From: Corynebacterium testudinoris
Lineage (GTDB): Bacteria > Actinomycetota > Actinomycetes > Mycobacteriales > Mycobacteriaceae
Length of the DNA: 64,000 nt
NCBI RefSeq assembly: GCF_001021045.1
Contig: NZ_CP011545.1
Span: forward strand, 1,984,001-2,048,000
Direction of reading: 5' to 3'
The first letter of the stretch is position 1, and each line of letters starts with the position of its first letter. A program made the position numbers and the translations under genes. Shown here one piece after another: positions 51,800 through 61,575 of the stretch. A model generated the notes under the pieces. That model saw nothing but the letters and a program-made list of their open reading frames with translations, did no database searches and was not told the DNA's origin.

Positions 51800-51805
51800 A
51801 AGCTA
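51800..51805 (-). promoter_or_regulatory. -10 element TAGCTT of comEA
   Basis: TAGCTT on the minus strand ends 6 nt before ATG 51793. Confidence 0.45.
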
Positions 51806-51845
51806 GAACCAGCGCACCCGTCAGGCGAGCGTTAGCCCACGACAC

Positions 51846-51854
51846 TGTGGATAA
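51846..51854 (-). promoter_or_regulatory. DnaA-box match between degV and comEA
   Basis: TGTGGATAA is the exact reverse complement of the DnaA box TTATCCACA. A one-mismatch box TTATCCTCA follows at 51884-51892 inside the degV 3' end. It may be a minor DnaA site or chance. Confidence 0.35.
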
Positions 51855-51867
51855 CCACGCTGATGTG

Positions 51868-52689
51868 TCACCTAACGGCAGAGTTATCCTCAGGCCGCGT
51901 CGTGAACACCGCGGATACCCCGATCGCTCCCGCTCCCGCGTGCACGGCGAGCGTGGGCACCATCTCCATCGACATGAAGCTGGACCCCTCGGGAAGGACA
52001 GCCTCCAACATGTCGAGCAGGTGCAGGGCGTCGTCGGCAGCGTCGTTGTGCTGGATGGCTACGAAGACGGGAGTGCCGTGCGCATGCTCCACCACGAGTT
52101 CCACAAGCTTGGTAAACGCCTTGGATTGCGTGCGGGTTTTACCGACGAGTTCGAGGCGACCGCCATTGATCTGCATAATCGGCTTCGTCGCCAGGAGCGC
52201 GGCGGAGAGCACAGCGGTACCAGCGGAAATGCGGCCGGACTTGCGGATTTCTTCCGTTCCCCGCAGATAAACCCAGGTGGCAGAGCGTTCGAGGGTATCC
52301 ACCGCGATGTCATAGCATTCTTCCAGGTCAGCGCCTTCGCTGGCGACCTTAGCGGCCGCCATGGCTGCCGCGCCGATCGCCATGCCGACGGAGCCGGTAT
52401 CGATGACGCGGACGGCGCCTTCCGGGAAGACTGCCGCGGCTTGAGCTGCCGCCGACCAGGTGGAGGAGAGTTCCTTCGAGATGTGCAGGGCGAGCACGCC
52501 TTCGTCGCCGCCGCGCTCCAATTGGCGGGCGTAGGCGGCCACGAGTTCTAGCGCTGACAGGCCCGAGGTGGAGGCGTCATTGCCTTCCTCGTCGGTCATG
52601 ACGTGCAGGTCAATGACGGTAATTCCGAGCTCGTCAACGACCTCCGGGGGTAATCCGGAGGAAGAATCAGTGACTACTCGTACCGGCAT
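51868..52689 (-). CDS. DegV-family fatty-acid-binding protein
   Basis: The 273-residue cytoplasmic protein has the DegV layout: VTDSSSGLPPEVVDELGITVIDLHV at the N-terminus, LHISKELSSTWSAAAQAA and IDTGSVGMAIG. The family binds a fatty acid between its two domains and can present it to fatty-acid kinase. Its ATG follows directly on the stop of the upstream phosphatase gene (TAAATG), so translation is coupled. Confidence 0.92.
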   Translation of the reverse strand: MPVRVVTDSSSGLPPEVVDELGITVIDLHVMTDEEGNDASTSGLSALELVAAYARQLERGGDEGVLALHISKELSSTWSAAAQAAAVFPEGAVRVIDTGSVGMAIGAAAMAAAKVASEGADLEECYDIAVDTLERSATWVYLRGTEEIRKSGRISAGTAVLSAALLATKPIMQINGGRLELVGKTRTQSKAFTKLVELVVEHAHGTPVFVAIQHNDAADDALHLLDMLEAVLPEGSSFMSMEMVPTLAVHAGAGAIGVSAVFTTRPEDNSAVR

Positions 52690-53409
52690 TTATCCCATAT
52701 TCCATCCGTCAAGGTACCACTGGGCATCGCCGACCGTGTCCGGGGTAAAAGCCGGAGTGGGCGCCTTCTGCGCACCGTTGATGCTGTTGGCACGGATTTG
52801 GAAATCATCGAGCGCGTCCCGGCTACCCGGGGTGTAGCGCGGACGGGCCGTCAGCTGCGAACGGAAGGTGTTCTTCAAGCCCGACAGCATCGGGTACATG
52901 GAAGCCTCAAGGCCCAACAGGTTTGAGGTCAGCGCCGAGATGGTGCCGCCGTGGGCAACGACGAGGACGGCATTCCCGTCCCACTCGTCATAGTCATCCA
53001 TCAACTCATCGATGACGGGACGGGCGCGGTCGGCCACGTCGAGGCGGGACTCGCCGCCGGGCGGCGCCCACGTCGCGTCATGACGCCACTTCGCGCGCGC
53101 TCCTGGCAATTCCTGGTCGACCTCCGCCGACGACTTTCCCTGCCAGCCGCCGAGGTGCGTCTCCCGCAGGCGGGAATCCTTTTCGACGTCCACGCCCAAC
53201 TGCTCACCAATGATCGTTGCGGTATCGAACGCACGAGAAAGATCGGAAGAGAGGATGCGGGTAATGCCGAGATCACCCAGCTGCTCACCCGCCAGACGCG
53301 CCTGTTCTCGCCCGAGTTCAGACAGATCAGTATCAAGCTGACCCTGCATGCGCCGGGTCGCGTTGTAATCGGTCTGGCCATGGCGGATCAAGACGAGTCG
53401 GCGGGTCAT
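52690..53409 (-). CDS. gpgP: histidine phosphatase, probably glucosyl-3-phosphoglycerate phosphatase
   Basis: The 239-residue phosphoglycerate-mutase-like enzyme has the catalytic LIRHGQTDYN (Arg9, His10) and the second His in VVAHGGTISAL. In mycobacteria the gene next to rsfS and nadD encodes GpgP, which makes glucosylglycerate for methylglucose polysaccharide; the same neighbourhood here supports that name, though the substrate may differ in Corynebacterium. The start MTRRLVLIRHG is 4 bp after the rsfS stop; an upstream frame inside rsfS is rejected. Confidence 0.8.
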   Translation of the reverse strand: MTRRLVLIRHGQTDYNATRRMQGQLDTDLSELGREQARLAGEQLGDLGITRILSSDLSRAFDTATIIGEQLGVDVEKDSRLRETHLGGWQGKSSAEVDQELPGARAKWRHDATWAPPGGESRLDVADRARPVIDELMDDYDEWDGNAVLVVAHGGTISALTSNLLGLEASMYPMLSGLKNTFRSQLTARPRYTPGSRDALDDFQIRANSINGAQKAPTPAFTPDTVGDAQWYLDGWNMG

Positions 53410-53413
53410 GGGG

Positions 53414-53887
53414 TTAGTTCTCCTCGTCCTCATCGCCCGGGGCCTGAGCGGCCAAGGGGATCTCATCGATGGAGGAAACGGTGCGCACGTCAACGTCATC
53501 GGACCACTCGCCGGGACGCTCCGGGGGGTCGATCCCCTCGACCTCGATGAGCGGGCAATCGCGGTAGAGACGGTCGAGGCCGTAGAACTCGCGCTCAGCG
53601 TCGCGCTGGACGTGGACGATCAGCTGGCCGTAGTCCAGCAGCACCCAGCGGTTCTCGCGGTTGCCTTCGCGGCGGATGGGCTCGCGGCCAGCTTCGGTGA
53701 GCTTGTCCTCGATCTCTTCCACGATGGAGCCAACCTGACGCTCGTTGTCGGCCGAGGCCACGACGAAGACATCGCTGATCGCCATCACGTCCGAGACGTC
53801 CAGGACCGCGATGTTGCGGGCCATTTTCTCATCGGCCGCGAGGGCAGCAATGGTCGCCAGGCGGCGGGATTCGTCAGAAGCAGTCAC
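53414..53887 (-). CDS. rsfS: ribosome silencing factor
   Basis: The 157-residue RsfS/YbeB protein binds L14 on the 50S subunit and blocks subunit joining in poor growth. The core (about 8-112) has DVSDVMAISDVFVVASADNERQVGSIVEEIED and NRWVLLDYGQLIVHV. The acidic C-terminal tail of about 40 residues (ending PGDEDEEN) is longer than in E. coli and is common in actinobacteria. GTG start with GAGGA 6 nt upstream. It follows nadD by 99 bp and is coupled to gpgP. Confidence 0.95.
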   Translation of the reverse strand: MTASDESRRLATIAALAADEKMARNIAVLDVSDVMAISDVFVVASADNERQVGSIVEEIEDKLTEAGREPIRREGNRENRWVLLDYGQLIVHVQRDAEREFYGLDRLYRDCPLIEVEGIDPPERPGEWSDDVDVRTVSSIDEIPLAAQAPGDEDEEN

Positions 53888-53986
53888 TCAGTATCCTCAA
53901 ATTTGATGCAGTAGCTATAGATTATCCCCCAGTTTCCCACGAAGTGGGCCATATGTCCTAGTCGAGTGATCTCAGATCCACCATTC

Positions 53987-54580
53987 CTAGGGCTGGTAGA
54001 GGTCGTTCTTGGTGATGTATTGGACCACCCCATCGGGTACCAGGTACCACACTGGCCGGTCATGGGAGGCTCGCTCGCGCACGTCAGTAGAGGAAATCGC
54101 CATGGCTGGAACGTCGACCAAGTGCACTCGCGCTTGGTGTTCCTCGGGCAGCATCTCCTCGGTGAGTTCATAGCCCGGCCGGGTCACTCCGACGAATTCT
54201 GCGAGGTCAAACATGTCCTCCCAGTCGCGCCAGGACATGATGGAGCGCAGCGCATCTGCGCCGGTGATGAAGTACAGCTCCGCCTCGGGGTAGAGCGCGC
54301 GGAGGTCCTGCAGCGTGTCCACCGTGTAGGTGTCCCCTCCCCGATCGATGTCCACCCGGCTGACCTGGAATCGTGGGTTGGAGGCCGTCGCGATGACGGT
54401 CATGAGGTAGCGATCCTCCGCGGGTGACACCTGCCGGTCGGCCTTCTGCCAGGGTTGGCCGGTGGGAACGAAGATCACCTTGTCCAGGGCGAACTTGGCC
54501 GCTACTTCACTGGCGGCCACGAGGTGACCGTGGTGAATGGGGTCGAAGGTGCCACCCATGACACCAATGCGTGCGCTCAT
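53987..54580 (-). CDS. nadD: nicotinate-nucleotide adenylyltransferase
   Basis: The 197-residue nucleotidyltransferase makes deamido-NAD from nicotinate mononucleotide and ATP. Signatures are [12 protein letters not shown] near residues 8-19 and the C-terminal ISSTDVRE. The ATG at 54580 ([10 protein letters not shown]) overlaps by 4 bp the stop of the cutinase-family gene, an unusual partner. No clear RBS is seen, consistent with translational coupling. Confidence 0.95.
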   Translation of the reverse strand: MSARIGVMGGTFDPIHHGHLVAASEVAAKFALDKVIFVPTGQPWQKADRQVSPAEDRYLMTVIATASNPRFQVSRVDIDRGGDTYTVDTLQDLRALYPEAELYFITGADALRSIMSWRDWEDMFDLAEFVGVTRPGYELTEEMLPEEHQARVHLVDVPAMAISSTDVRERASHDRPVWYLVPDGVVQYITKNDLYQP

Positions 54581-55512
54581 GCACCGCGATTGTACGTGGC
54601 AATCCATTCTGCGAAGACGTCGGCAACGTACGCGTCGTGTTCGCTTCGCTGGTCACCGAGGAAATAGTCCGCGTGCTTGCCCCCTTGGGAACCGAGGGAA
54701 TCGACGGCAGCTCCGATGGTGAGGTCGCAGGCGAAGTCCCCGGCAACGCAGTAGTTAAGACGGGGAGTGCCCGCCGCGGGCACCGGCAGGTACGTGGTGG
54801 GTACCGGCGACAACATGCCGCCACCGCGCCGGGGATTGCCCGCGACGGGGGTATCCCCCGGCTTGAGCAGCGGATTGCCCAGGTAGAGGGAACCAGCGAG
54901 TCGCCCTTGGGAGGCGAGCGCCTGTTCCTGCGCGGTGAGGACGATCGCGCCCTGGGAGTAGCCGATGAGGAGGTAGTCCGGCCGGCACGAGGTCTCGGCT
55001 TCGTAGGATGCGAGGAAAGGCAGGGCGGAATCCACTCCGGTGCGCAGGCTGTGGCGAAGACCCCTCGTCGCATCTGTGACCAAGACGTGTGGCGGGGTGG
55101 CGTACAGGAGGGCCCCGGCGCGGCGGGTTGTTTCGAGGACGTTGAGTTTTTCATCGTCGTCAGCGAGGGCCGGGATCGGCAGGGCCGCGGGGTAGACCCC
55201 CTCGTCGAGGGCGAGAACCGGGACGCCAGCTAACAAGGATGTGCCATGGCGTTCGACGTGGCGCTGCTCGGCGTAGTGGAGGAATCCGCGGATGTTCTCC
55301 GACTCGTAGCCATTGGAGATGTAGATCGAGTCCTGGCCGTAGACCGTGGGATCGAGGAACTCGGACTGTTCGCTGCCGCGTGCGGCCACGATGGCCACCG
55401 CCGGGCAGTCGGCGATGGTGCTGGGCCCCGCGGAGGCCGAGGGAGCCAGCAGCGCGATGGGCGCAGCGACGAGAGTAACTACGGCCGCGGAAACTAGTCG
55501 CTGGACAAACAT
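54577..55512 (-). CDS. secreted cutinase-family serine esterase
   Basis: The 311-residue protein is exported (signal of about 28 residues, [18 protein letters not shown]...SASA) and has the cutinase pattern: [16 protein letters not shown] at the mature N-terminus, nucleophile in GYSQGA, a Cys pair in [11 protein letters not shown] and a final region with Asp/His (KHADYF). Related corynebacterial and mycobacterial cutinase-like proteins hydrolyse envelope lipids. RBS GAGGAT lies 8 nt before the ATG. Its stop overlaps the nadD start, so the two genes share an mRNA. Confidence 0.88.
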   Translation of the reverse strand: MFVQRLVSAAVVTLVAAPIALLAPSASAGPSTIADCPAVAIVAARGSEQSEFLDPTVYGQDSIYISNGYESENIRGFLHYAEQRHVERHGTSLLAGVPVLALDEGVYPAALPIPALADDDEKLNVLETTRRAGALLYATPPHVLVTDATRGLRHSLRTGVDSALPFLASYEAETSCRPDYLLIGYSQGAIVLTAQEQALASQGRLAGSLYLGNPLLKPGDTPVAGNPRRGGGMLSPVPTTYLPVPAAGTPRLNYCVAGDFACDLTIGAAVDSLGSQGGKHADYFLGDQRSEHDAYVADVFAEWIATYNRGA

Positions 55513-55613
55513 ATTCTGGCATCCTCGTGAGTGTTAGCTGTGAACATTCGGAGGATAATCTATTTCCGCTGGAGCCGCAGTCCTTTTGGCGCAACCACCT
55601 GGACATAGCGAGG

Positions 55614-55641
55614 CCCGAGACCCCTGTTCGGGGGTCTCGGG
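55614..55641 (-). terminator. proA terminator hairpin
   Basis: CCCGAGACCCC (55614-55624) pairs perfectly with GGGGTCTCGGG (55631-55641). It starts 10 nt downstream of the proA stop on the minus strand and separates proA from the cutinase-family gene. There is no T-run. Confidence 0.75.
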
Positions 55642-55650
55642 CGAGGAGGA

Positions 55651-56928
55651 CTAAGGGCGGGTCTGCCCCGTTCCCTGCAGGATCCACTTCGTCGAAGTCA
55701 GCTCCGGCAAGGCCATCGGTCCCCGGGCGTGCAGCTTTTGGGTAGAGATCCCGATCTCCGCGCCCATGCCGTACTGCTCGCCGTCGGTGAAGGCAGTGGA
55801 GGCATTGATCATGACGGCCGCGGCATCAACCTGGTCGGCGAACTTCTGCGCGGTCACGATGTTGGACGTGGCGATGGCCTCCGTGTGGCCGGTGGTCCAC
55901 CGCGCGATGTGGGCAATCGCCCCGTCCACTCCGTCGACCACCGTGGCGGCAATGTCCATGGACAGATACTCCTCGGCCCAGTCCGCCTCGTTGGCCTCCA
56001 CCACGTCCGTGGCGCCGAAGGCGCCAAGCTCGTCGACGTCACCGTGAACGGTGACTCCTGCCTCCTGGAACGCAGTAACAATGCGGAGCTTATCGACGTC
56101 CGGCAGGGCGGCGTCGATAAGCACCGTTTCGGTGGCATTACACACCGAACAGCGGCGAGTTTTGCCGTTGAGGGCCAGCTCAATGCCCTGGTCAACATCC
56201 GCATCGGCGTCGATGTAGAAGTGGCAATTACCGGTGCCGGTCTCGATCGCGGGGACCGTCGCGCCCGTGACCACCGCCTCGATGAGGCGCGCGCCGCCGC
56301 GGGGAATGACCACATCGACGAGCCCACGGGCAGTGATCAAATCCTGGACCGAATCATGCGACTCGCAGGGCAGCAGCTGCACCGCCTCCCGCGGGAGATC
56401 TGCATCGGCGAGCACACCCTGGAGAATCTCCACGAGCTGAGAATTCGAATGCTTCGCAGTCTTCGAACCACGCAGCAGCGCGACGTTGCCCGATTTCAAC
56501 GCCAACCCAAAAGCATCGACGGTGACGTTCGGCCGTGCCTCATAGACCATGCCCATGACGCCGAGCGGGACGCGTACCTGGCGCATCTGGATGCCATTGG
56601 GCATCACCCCACCAGTGAGCACCTCCCCGACCGGGTCCTTGAGGCCCGCGACCTGACGCAGACCATCGGCTATGCCCTCGATGCGGGCGGCGTTCAACGA
56701 CAGCCGATCGATGAGGGAATCGCTCAAGCCTGCCGCACGCCCCTCCTCGATGTCTCGAGCATTGGCCGCGATGATGGCGTCCGTGTTGGCGATGAGGGCA
56801 TCCGCCGCCGCGATGAGCAGCTCATTCTTGGTTGAGGTAGGCAGCTGGGCCACGACGGGGGCAACCGCCTTGGCCGCGCGGGCCTTGGACAGTACTTCTT
56901 CTCGTTCGATGCTTCGCTGATCAGTCAT
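55651..56928 (-). CDS. proA: glutamate-5-semialdehyde dehydrogenase
   Basis: The 425-residue gamma-glutamyl phosphate reductase uses NADPH in the second step of proline synthesis. Catalytic Cys263 is in [25 protein letters not shown] cofactor loop ([23 protein letters not shown]) is clear. ATG 56928 ([10 protein letters not shown]) is chosen over an ATG two codons upstream because a -10 TACACT ends exactly 8 nt before it. Two GCTTATCGACG copies lie inside in opposite orientation (56088 and 56122). A terminator follows. Confidence 0.95.
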   Translation of the reverse strand: MTDQRSIEREEVLSKARAAKAVAPVVAQLPTSTKNELLIAAADALIANTDAIIAANARDIEEGRAAGLSDSLIDRLSLNAARIEGIADGLRQVAGLKDPVGEVLTGGVMPNGIQMRQVRVPLGVMGMVYEARPNVTVDAFGLALKSGNVALLRGSKTAKHSNSQLVEILQGVLADADLPREAVQLLPCESHDSVQDLITARGLVDVVIPRGGARLIEAVVTGATVPAIETGTGNCHFYIDADADVDQGIELALNGKTRRCSVCNATETVLIDAALPDVDKLRIVTAFQEAGVTVHGDVDELGAFGATDVVEANEADWAEEYLSMDIAATVVDGVDGAIAHIARWTTGHTEAIATSNIVTAQKFADQVDAAAVMINASTAFTDGEQYGMGAEIGISTQKLHARGPMALPELTSTKWILQGTGQTRP

Positions 56929-56936
56929 GCCCATCG

Positions 56937-56942
56937 AGTGTA
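56937..56942 (-). promoter_or_regulatory. -10 element TACACT, leaderless proA
   Basis: TACACT on the minus strand ends 8 nt before ATG 56928 and decides between two nearby ATGs. Confidence 0.5.
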
Positions 56943-56953
56943 GCGAAGAGCAG

Positions 56954-57874
56954 CTAGTAGCCGACCTCAGGATTGACTTCGGTGGGCATCTGCTCCCCTG
57001 CCTCGAATGCGGCGAAATTGCGCACAGCCTGGGAAGCAGTCAGTGCCCGGACCATCGCCGGGGTGTTGGCCACGTGCGGGGTGATGAGGCAATTGTCCAA
57101 CGCCCACAGGGGGTGATCATCGGGCAGCGGCTCAGGGTCGGTGACATCCAACGCGGCGCCCGCGATGCCGCCATCCCGCAGAGCCTCGTAGAGATCGTCC
57201 GTCTTGATGAGGGGGCCTCGGCCGACGTTGACCACCACCGCGTTGGGCTTCATCCGGGCGAGCACCTCCTTGTCCACCAGGCCGCGCGTCTCATCCGTGA
57301 CTGGGGTCAGCAGCACAAAATAATCCGCGCGCTCCCACACATCGCCGGCATCGGACATCGCCAGCGTTTCATGAGCCCCCTCAATCGGAGCGCCGCTGCG
57401 GTTCACAGCGATAATGCGCGGCCGGAAGGGCACCAGCAGCTCCACGAGGCGCTTACCGATGCCGCCCGCCCCAATGATCGCCACCGTCTTATCCTCAAAC
57501 AACCACTGTTTATTCCGGTCAATCGTGTCCATGACGCTAAACGATGCCCCGGTCACCGCCGTCTTCAACATGTGCAGCTGGGCCAACAACAACGCCATCG
57601 TCGACTCAGCGACCGTGTCGGCGTACAAGCCCGCGGCATTCGCCCACCGCGGGCCCTGGCGGGCGAACACTCCCGCATCATTGAGCGTTTCCACGCCCGC
57701 GAAAGCAGCCTGCACCACCTGCACGCTCTCCGGCCACGGGTCCGGCACGTCCGCAGGCTGGCCATTGAACACCACAGCCTGCGCCTGGTCGAGGTCCTCA
57801 GTGTATTCATGCCCGGCCCGTTCCAATTCGGCGACGGTATCGGGCCAGGCTTGGGGCATGACGGTAAATTTCAT
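56954..57874 (-). CDS. D-isomer 2-hydroxyacid dehydrogenase family protein
   Basis: The 306-residue NAD(P)-dependent dehydrogenase has the Rossmann motif GAGGIG (135-140), [14 protein letters not shown], the Arg-Glu-His-type catalytic set (Arg in [14 protein letters not shown]..., Glu in [12 protein letters not shown], His in ITPHVANT). The oxidised or reduced 2-keto acid is unknown; annotation as phosphoglycerate dehydrogenase-like would be too specific. It is placed between proB and proA, an arrangement also known in C. glutamicum. A -10 TAGCGT ends 6 nt before the ATG, so it can be transcribed separately. Confidence 0.88.
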   Translation of the reverse strand: MKFTVMPQAWPDTVAELERAGHEYTEDLDQAQAVVFNGQPADVPDPWPESVQVVQAAFAGVETLNDAGVFARQGPRWANAAGLYADTVAESTMALLLAQLHMLKTAVTGASFSVMDTIDRNKQWLFEDKTVAIIGAGGIGKRLVELLVPFRPRIIAVNRSGAPIEGAHETLAMSDAGDVWERADYFVLLTPVTDETRGLVDKEVLARMKPNAVVVNVGRGPLIKTDDLYEALRDGGIAGAALDVTDPEPLPDDHPLWALDNCLITPHVANTPAMVRALTASQAVRNFAAFEAGEQMPTEVNPEVGY

Positions 57875-57880
57875 GCCACC

Positions 57881-57886
57881 ACGCTA
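57881..57886 (-). promoter_or_regulatory. -10 element TAGCGT of the hydroxyacid dehydrogenase gene
   Basis: TAGCGT on the minus strand ends 6 nt before ATG 57874 and lies right after the proB stop codon (57888-57890). Confidence 0.45.
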
Positions 57887-57887
57887 C

Positions 57888-59105
57888 CTAGATCCGCGAC
57901 GCGTAGTTGGAGAGGTAATCCGCGTGGATGACCGGGCGGCGCTGCCCCTCAGGCAGATCCTCGGTGTGTTTGCCCAGCATGCCCACCAACGTGTCGGAGT
58001 CATACGCCACCTCACCGCGGCCGATGATCTGGCCATCGGGACCAATAATGTCGAGAATGTCGCCGGCTTGGAACTCGCCCTCGACTGCCGTGATTCCCAC
58101 GGCCAAAAGCGAGGTGCCACCAGAAGTGACGGCATTGACAGCGCCCTTGTCCAGGCGGAGCGTTCCGCCGGTATCGGCGGCGTAGAGCGCCCAGAACTTC
58201 CACGCCGACAGGCGATTCTCGCGGGGGTGGAACACCGTGCCCACGCTGGCATCCTCAAGGGCGGGTCCGATGTTGGCAGCTGAGGTGAGCAGCACCGGGA
58301 CACCGCCGCGGGAGGCGAGGCGGGCCGCCGACACCTTCGAGGCCATGCCCCCGGTGCCCACCAAGCCGCCGTCGCCGGCGATGACACCCTTGAGGTCTCG
58401 TCCGGTGCGCACCTCAGAGACGAAACGGGCGTCCGGCTCGGCGGGATTGCGATCAAAAAGCCCATCGACGTCGGAAAGCAAGACCAACGCATCGGCGGTG
58501 GTTAGGTGAGAGACGATGGCGGACAGGCGGTCATTGTCGCCGAAGTGCATTTCCGACGTCGCCACCGTGTCGTTTTCATTGACAATCGGAATTGCCCGCA
58601 TCTGGCGCAGGCGATCAATAGTCCGCTGGGCGTTGCGGGCGCGATCCCGCCGACCGGCATCGGCCGCAGTGAGCAGCACCTGACCAATGGTCCGGTCGTA
58701 GCGGGCAAAGGACTGGCCCCACTGGTGAGCCAAGTGAACCTGCCCGACGGCCGCCGCCGCCTGCTTCGTCGCCAAGTCGGTGGGGCGCTGCGTCAGCCCC
58801 AAAGGACCCATCCCGGCAGCGACCGCACCGGAAGAAACAACAATGATGTCGGAGCGGCTCATGCGAGCCTGCAATGCATCCACGATGTGGTTGATCTTGT
58901 TCGGGTCGACGGTGAAGTCCTCCCCCGTCAAGGAGGATGATCCGATCTTGACCACAATCCGCTTGGCGGTGGAGATGCGTTCGCGCATCTCCGACTCATG
59001 CCCGTACGCCGGACTCTCTTGCGTTGCAGGGGCTGGGCCTGGGAAGGCGACGTCGTCAGCGGTGTTCCGGTACGGGGACAGGGGCAATCCGTGAGGTGTC
59101 GTCAT
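57888..59105 (-). CDS. proB: glutamate 5-kinase, with possible N-terminal extension
   Basis: The enzyme phosphorylates glutamate in the first step of proline synthesis. The kinase domain starts [21 protein letters not shown], with [18 protein letters not shown] and FGDNDRLSA; a C-terminal PUA domain is present (about 90 residues, ending [10 protein letters not shown]). The usual start is the internal ATG 58988 (366 residues). I prefer ATG 59105 (405 residues) because a -10 TAGGGT ends 8 nt before it, whereas GGAG directly abuts the ATG at 58988. The extra 39 residues are Pro-rich and not part of the family. The gene is 24 bp after obg. Confidence 0.9.
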   Translation of the reverse strand: MTTPHGLPLSPYRNTADDVAFPGPAPATQESPAYGHESEMRERISTAKRIVVKIGSSSLTGEDFTVDPNKINHIVDALQARMSRSDIIVVSSGAVAAGMGPLGLTQRPTDLATKQAAAAVGQVHLAHQWGQSFARYDRTIGQVLLTAADAGRRDRARNAQRTIDRLRQMRAIPIVNENDTVATSEMHFGDNDRLSAIVSHLTTADALVLLSDVDGLFDRNPAEPDARFVSEVRTGRDLKGVIAGDGGLVGTGGMASKVSAARLASRGGVPVLLTSAANIGPALEDASVGTVFHPRENRLSAWKFWALYAADTGGTLRLDKGAVNAVTSGGTSLLAVGITAVEGEFQAGDILDIIGPDGQIIGRGEVAYDSDTLVGMLGKHTEDLPEGQRRPVIHADYLSNYASRI

Positions 59106-59113
59106 GTACATCC

Positions 59114-59119
59114 ACCCTA
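59114..59119 (-). promoter_or_regulatory. -10 element TAGGGT of proB
   Basis: TAGGGT on the minus strand ends 8 nt before ATG 59105, supporting the upstream proB start. Confidence 0.45.
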
Positions 59120-59129
59120 CATACCTAAA

Positions 59130-60638
59130 TTAACCCTGCCAGCGCTCCCGATCCGCGGTCTGGCCCTCACCAAAGTCAAGCTCGTCGATGAGCCCACGTC
59201 GGGCCTGGGAGGCGCGCTTTCGTTCTGCGGCAGAGATGCGGTCATTGCGCAGCAGACGAGCGTCTTGGCCTCGTCCGGCCACGGTCGGATCCATGCCCGC
59301 GCCGGTGAGCGGCTCCCATTCGAAGGAAATGTCGCCGATGGTGACGGTGCAGCCCTCGCGGGCACCGGCCTTGAACAGAGCCTTCTCCACGCCTGCCTTT
59401 TCCAGGCGGTCCGCCAGATAGCCGATGGCTTCTTCGTTTTCGAAGTCGGTCTGGATGATCCAGCGGAGGATCTTTCGGCCGGTGACGATGAAGCCGCCGG
59501 GGATGTTGGGGTCCGGGTGCACTTCGAAGTCGGTGCGGGGGGCGTCGACTGCGCGCGGACGGATGATGGTGTGCTCGCTGTCAGCCTTGGCTTTGGGGCG
59601 CTGCTTGCGGGCCTGCTGCACGATCTCGAGGATCTTGTACATCAGGGGGTCAAGGCCCTTCCGGGCTACCGCAGAGATGATGAACACGGGCCAGCCGAAT
59701 TGCTTTTCCAGGTCCTCTTTGACGAACTCGGCCAATTCTTGTGCCTCGGGCACGTCGGCTTTGTTGAGCACGATGAGGCGGGGACGATCGCGGAGGTCGC
59801 CCAGCCCGGTGTCCTCATCCAATTCTGATTGGTACGCGGCTAGTTCTGCTTCGAGCGCTTCGATGTCGCTAGCGGGGTCGCGGCCGGGCTCCAAGGTGGC
59901 GGCGTCGACGACGTGGACGAGCACGCTCGTGCGCTCGATGTGGCGCAGGAAGTCCAGTCCGAGGCCCTTGCCTTCTGATGCTCCCGGGATCAGGCCTGGG
60001 ACGTCAGCGATGGTGAAGGACTCGTGCCCAACGTTGACCACACCCAGGTTGGGGGCCAAGGTGGTGAAGGGGTAGTCGGCGATCTTCGGCTTGGCCGAGG
60101 ACAGCACGGAGATCAATGAGGACTTACCCGCCGAGGGGAAGCCCACGAGGCCGACGTCGGCCATGGACTTGAGCTCCAGGACAATGTCGTGCTCCTCGCC
60201 GGGCTCGCCGTTGAGGGCGAAGCCCGGCGCCTTGCGCTTGGCCGAAGCCAGCGCAGCGTTGCCCAGGCCACCGAAGCCGCCCTGCGCGGCGATGAAGCGG
60301 GTGCCCGGGATGGTGAGGTCGGCGAGGGTCTCGCCCTGCGAATCAACGACGACGGTGCCCACCGGCACCTCTAGAATGAGGTCCTCGCCGCGAGCACCGT
60401 TGCGGTGGCGGCCGGCACCATTGGCGCCGCGCCCGGCTTTGAGGTGGGGGCGGAAGTGGAAGTCCAACAGGGTGTGTACCTGCGGTGAAACCTCCAAGAC
60501 GACGTCGCCGCCGTGCCCGCCGTTACCGCCGTCGGGTCCGCCGAGGGGTTTGAACTTCTCACGGTGGACCGAGGAGCAACCGCTACCGCCGTCGCCGGCG
60601 GATAGGTGCAAGACCACGCGATCTACGAAGCGCGACAT
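59130..60638 (-). CDS. obg: Obg GTPase (CgtA)
   Basis: The 502-residue GTPase acts in late 50S assembly and stress response. The Obg fold (about 1-158) is glycine-rich; the G domain has GFPSAGKSS (P-loop), [10 protein letters not shown] and VLNKAD; the OCT domain (about 350-430) follows; the C-terminal basic tail is actinobacterial. RBS GGAGGG lies 12 nt before the ATG. It follows rpmA by 126 bp, separated by a strong terminator, so it probably has its own promoter in that gap. Confidence 0.97.
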   Translation of the reverse strand: MSRFVDRVVLHLSAGDGGSGCSSVHREKFKPLGGPDGGNGGHGGDVVLEVSPQVHTLLDFHFRPHLKAGRGANGAGRHRNGARGEDLILEVPVGTVVVDSQGETLADLTIPGTRFIAAQGGFGGLGNAALASAKRKAPGFALNGEPGEEHDIVLELKSMADVGLVGFPSAGKSSLISVLSSAKPKIADYPFTTLAPNLGVVNVGHESFTIADVPGLIPGASEGKGLGLDFLRHIERTSVLVHVVDAATLEPGRDPASDIEALEAELAAYQSELDEDTGLGDLRDRPRLIVLNKADVPEAQELAEFVKEDLEKQFGWPVFIISAVARKGLDPLMYKILEIVQQARKQRPKAKADSEHTIIRPRAVDAPRTDFEVHPDPNIPGGFIVTGRKILRWIIQTDFENEEAIGYLADRLEKAGVEKALFKAGAREGCTVTIGDISFEWEPLTGAGMDPTVAGRGQDARLLRNDRISAAERKRASQARRGLIDELDFGEGQTADRERWQG

Positions 60639-60714
60639 AGTTGTGGGGAACCCTCCAGTAGGTGTAACAAGTAGCCTCCCACCGTACCATTGACCAGCGC
60701 CTACCCCGGAATCG

Positions 60715-60753
60715 AAAAATCCGCCTCCCCGGCACGAGGCTGGGAAGGCGGAT
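60715..60753 (-). terminator. rplU-rpmA terminator
   Basis: On the minus strand ATCCGCCT (60753-60746) pairs with AGGCGGAT (60726-60719), with an extra GGG/CCC stem, followed by TTTTT. This is a classical Rho-independent terminator, 11 nt after the rpmA stop. Confidence 0.9.
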
Positions 60754-60764
60754 CGTCGAAAGAC

Positions 60765-61031
60765 TTAAGCGTCGACGGTCTCGTTTTCAACGATGTTGAC
60801 CATGCGACGGTTGCGCTTGATGCCGAACTGGACAGCGCCAGCCTTGAGGGCGAACAGAGTGTCGTCGCCACCGCGGCCGACGTTCTCGCCCGGGTGGAAC
60901 TTGGTGCCGCGCTGGCGGACCAGGATCTCGCCTGCGCTGACCTGCTGGCCACCGAAACGCTTGACGCCAAGACGCTTGGACTCGGAGTCGCGTCCGTTGC
61001 TGGAGCTAGAAGCACCCTTCTTGTGTGCCAT
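60765..61031 (-). CDS. rpmA: 50S ribosomal protein L27
   Basis: The 88-residue protein [28 protein letters not shown] is L27, whose N-terminus reaches the peptidyl-transferase centre. It has no Firmicute-type cleaved extension. It is 42 bp downstream of rplU, with RBS GGAGGG before the ATG, and is followed by a strong terminator. Confidence 0.98.
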   Translation of the reverse strand: MAHKKGASSSSNGRDSESKRLGVKRFGGQQVSAGEILVRQRGTKFHPGENVGRGGDDTLFALKAGAVQFGIKRNRRMVNIVENETVDA

Positions 61032-61073
61032 TGGTTTTCCCTCCTTGGGGTTTTTACTCGGAAGCCTGCAGGC

Positions 61074-61379
61074 TTACTTGATACCGGTGACCTTGAGCAC
61101 GGTCAGCTGCTGGCGATGGCCCATGCGCTTCTTGTACCCGGTCTTGTTCTTGTACTTAAGGATATCGATCTTCGGGCCCTTAGCGTGCTCGACGATCTCT
61201 GCGTCGATGCTGACCTTGGCCAGATCATCGGACTTGGACGTGACATTGGCACCGTCGACGAGCAGAACCGGGGTGAGAGCCACGGACGAACCCGGCTCAC
61301 CCTCGATCTTCTCGACCTTGACGAGGTCACCTTCGGCAACCTTGTACTGCTTGCCGCCGGTCTTGACGATCGCGTACAT
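61074..61379 (-). CDS. rplU: 50S ribosomal protein L21
   Basis: The 101-residue protein [28 protein letters not shown] is L21, which binds 23S rRNA and needs L20 nearby. The motif [21 protein letters not shown] near the C-terminus is typical. It forms an operon with rpmA. The 196-bp gap to rne upstream is the likely place of the promoter and leader; no conserved L21 leader structure was identified by eye. Confidence 0.98.
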   Translation of the reverse strand: MYAIVKTGGKQYKVAEGDLVKVEKIEGEPGSSVALTPVLLVDGANVTSKSDDLAKVSIDAEIVEHAKGPKIDILKYKNKTGYKKRMGHRQQLTVLKVTGIK

Positions 61380-61575
61380 AGGAGGGTTACCCCTTATCTA
61401 AACTCGGCTCAGGCTCCCGTGTGGGCCACCTGAATGGACGTGTATTTCACTTGCGTTTCGGATATGCGGGCACGCCTGGACCTGGAAAGATCCTGACGGC
61501 GCAATATCCCCGAAACAGCGACTGTCAAAGACTACCCCGTGGGCCAGCCAAATGACAAACCGCCGTCCGTTCCTC

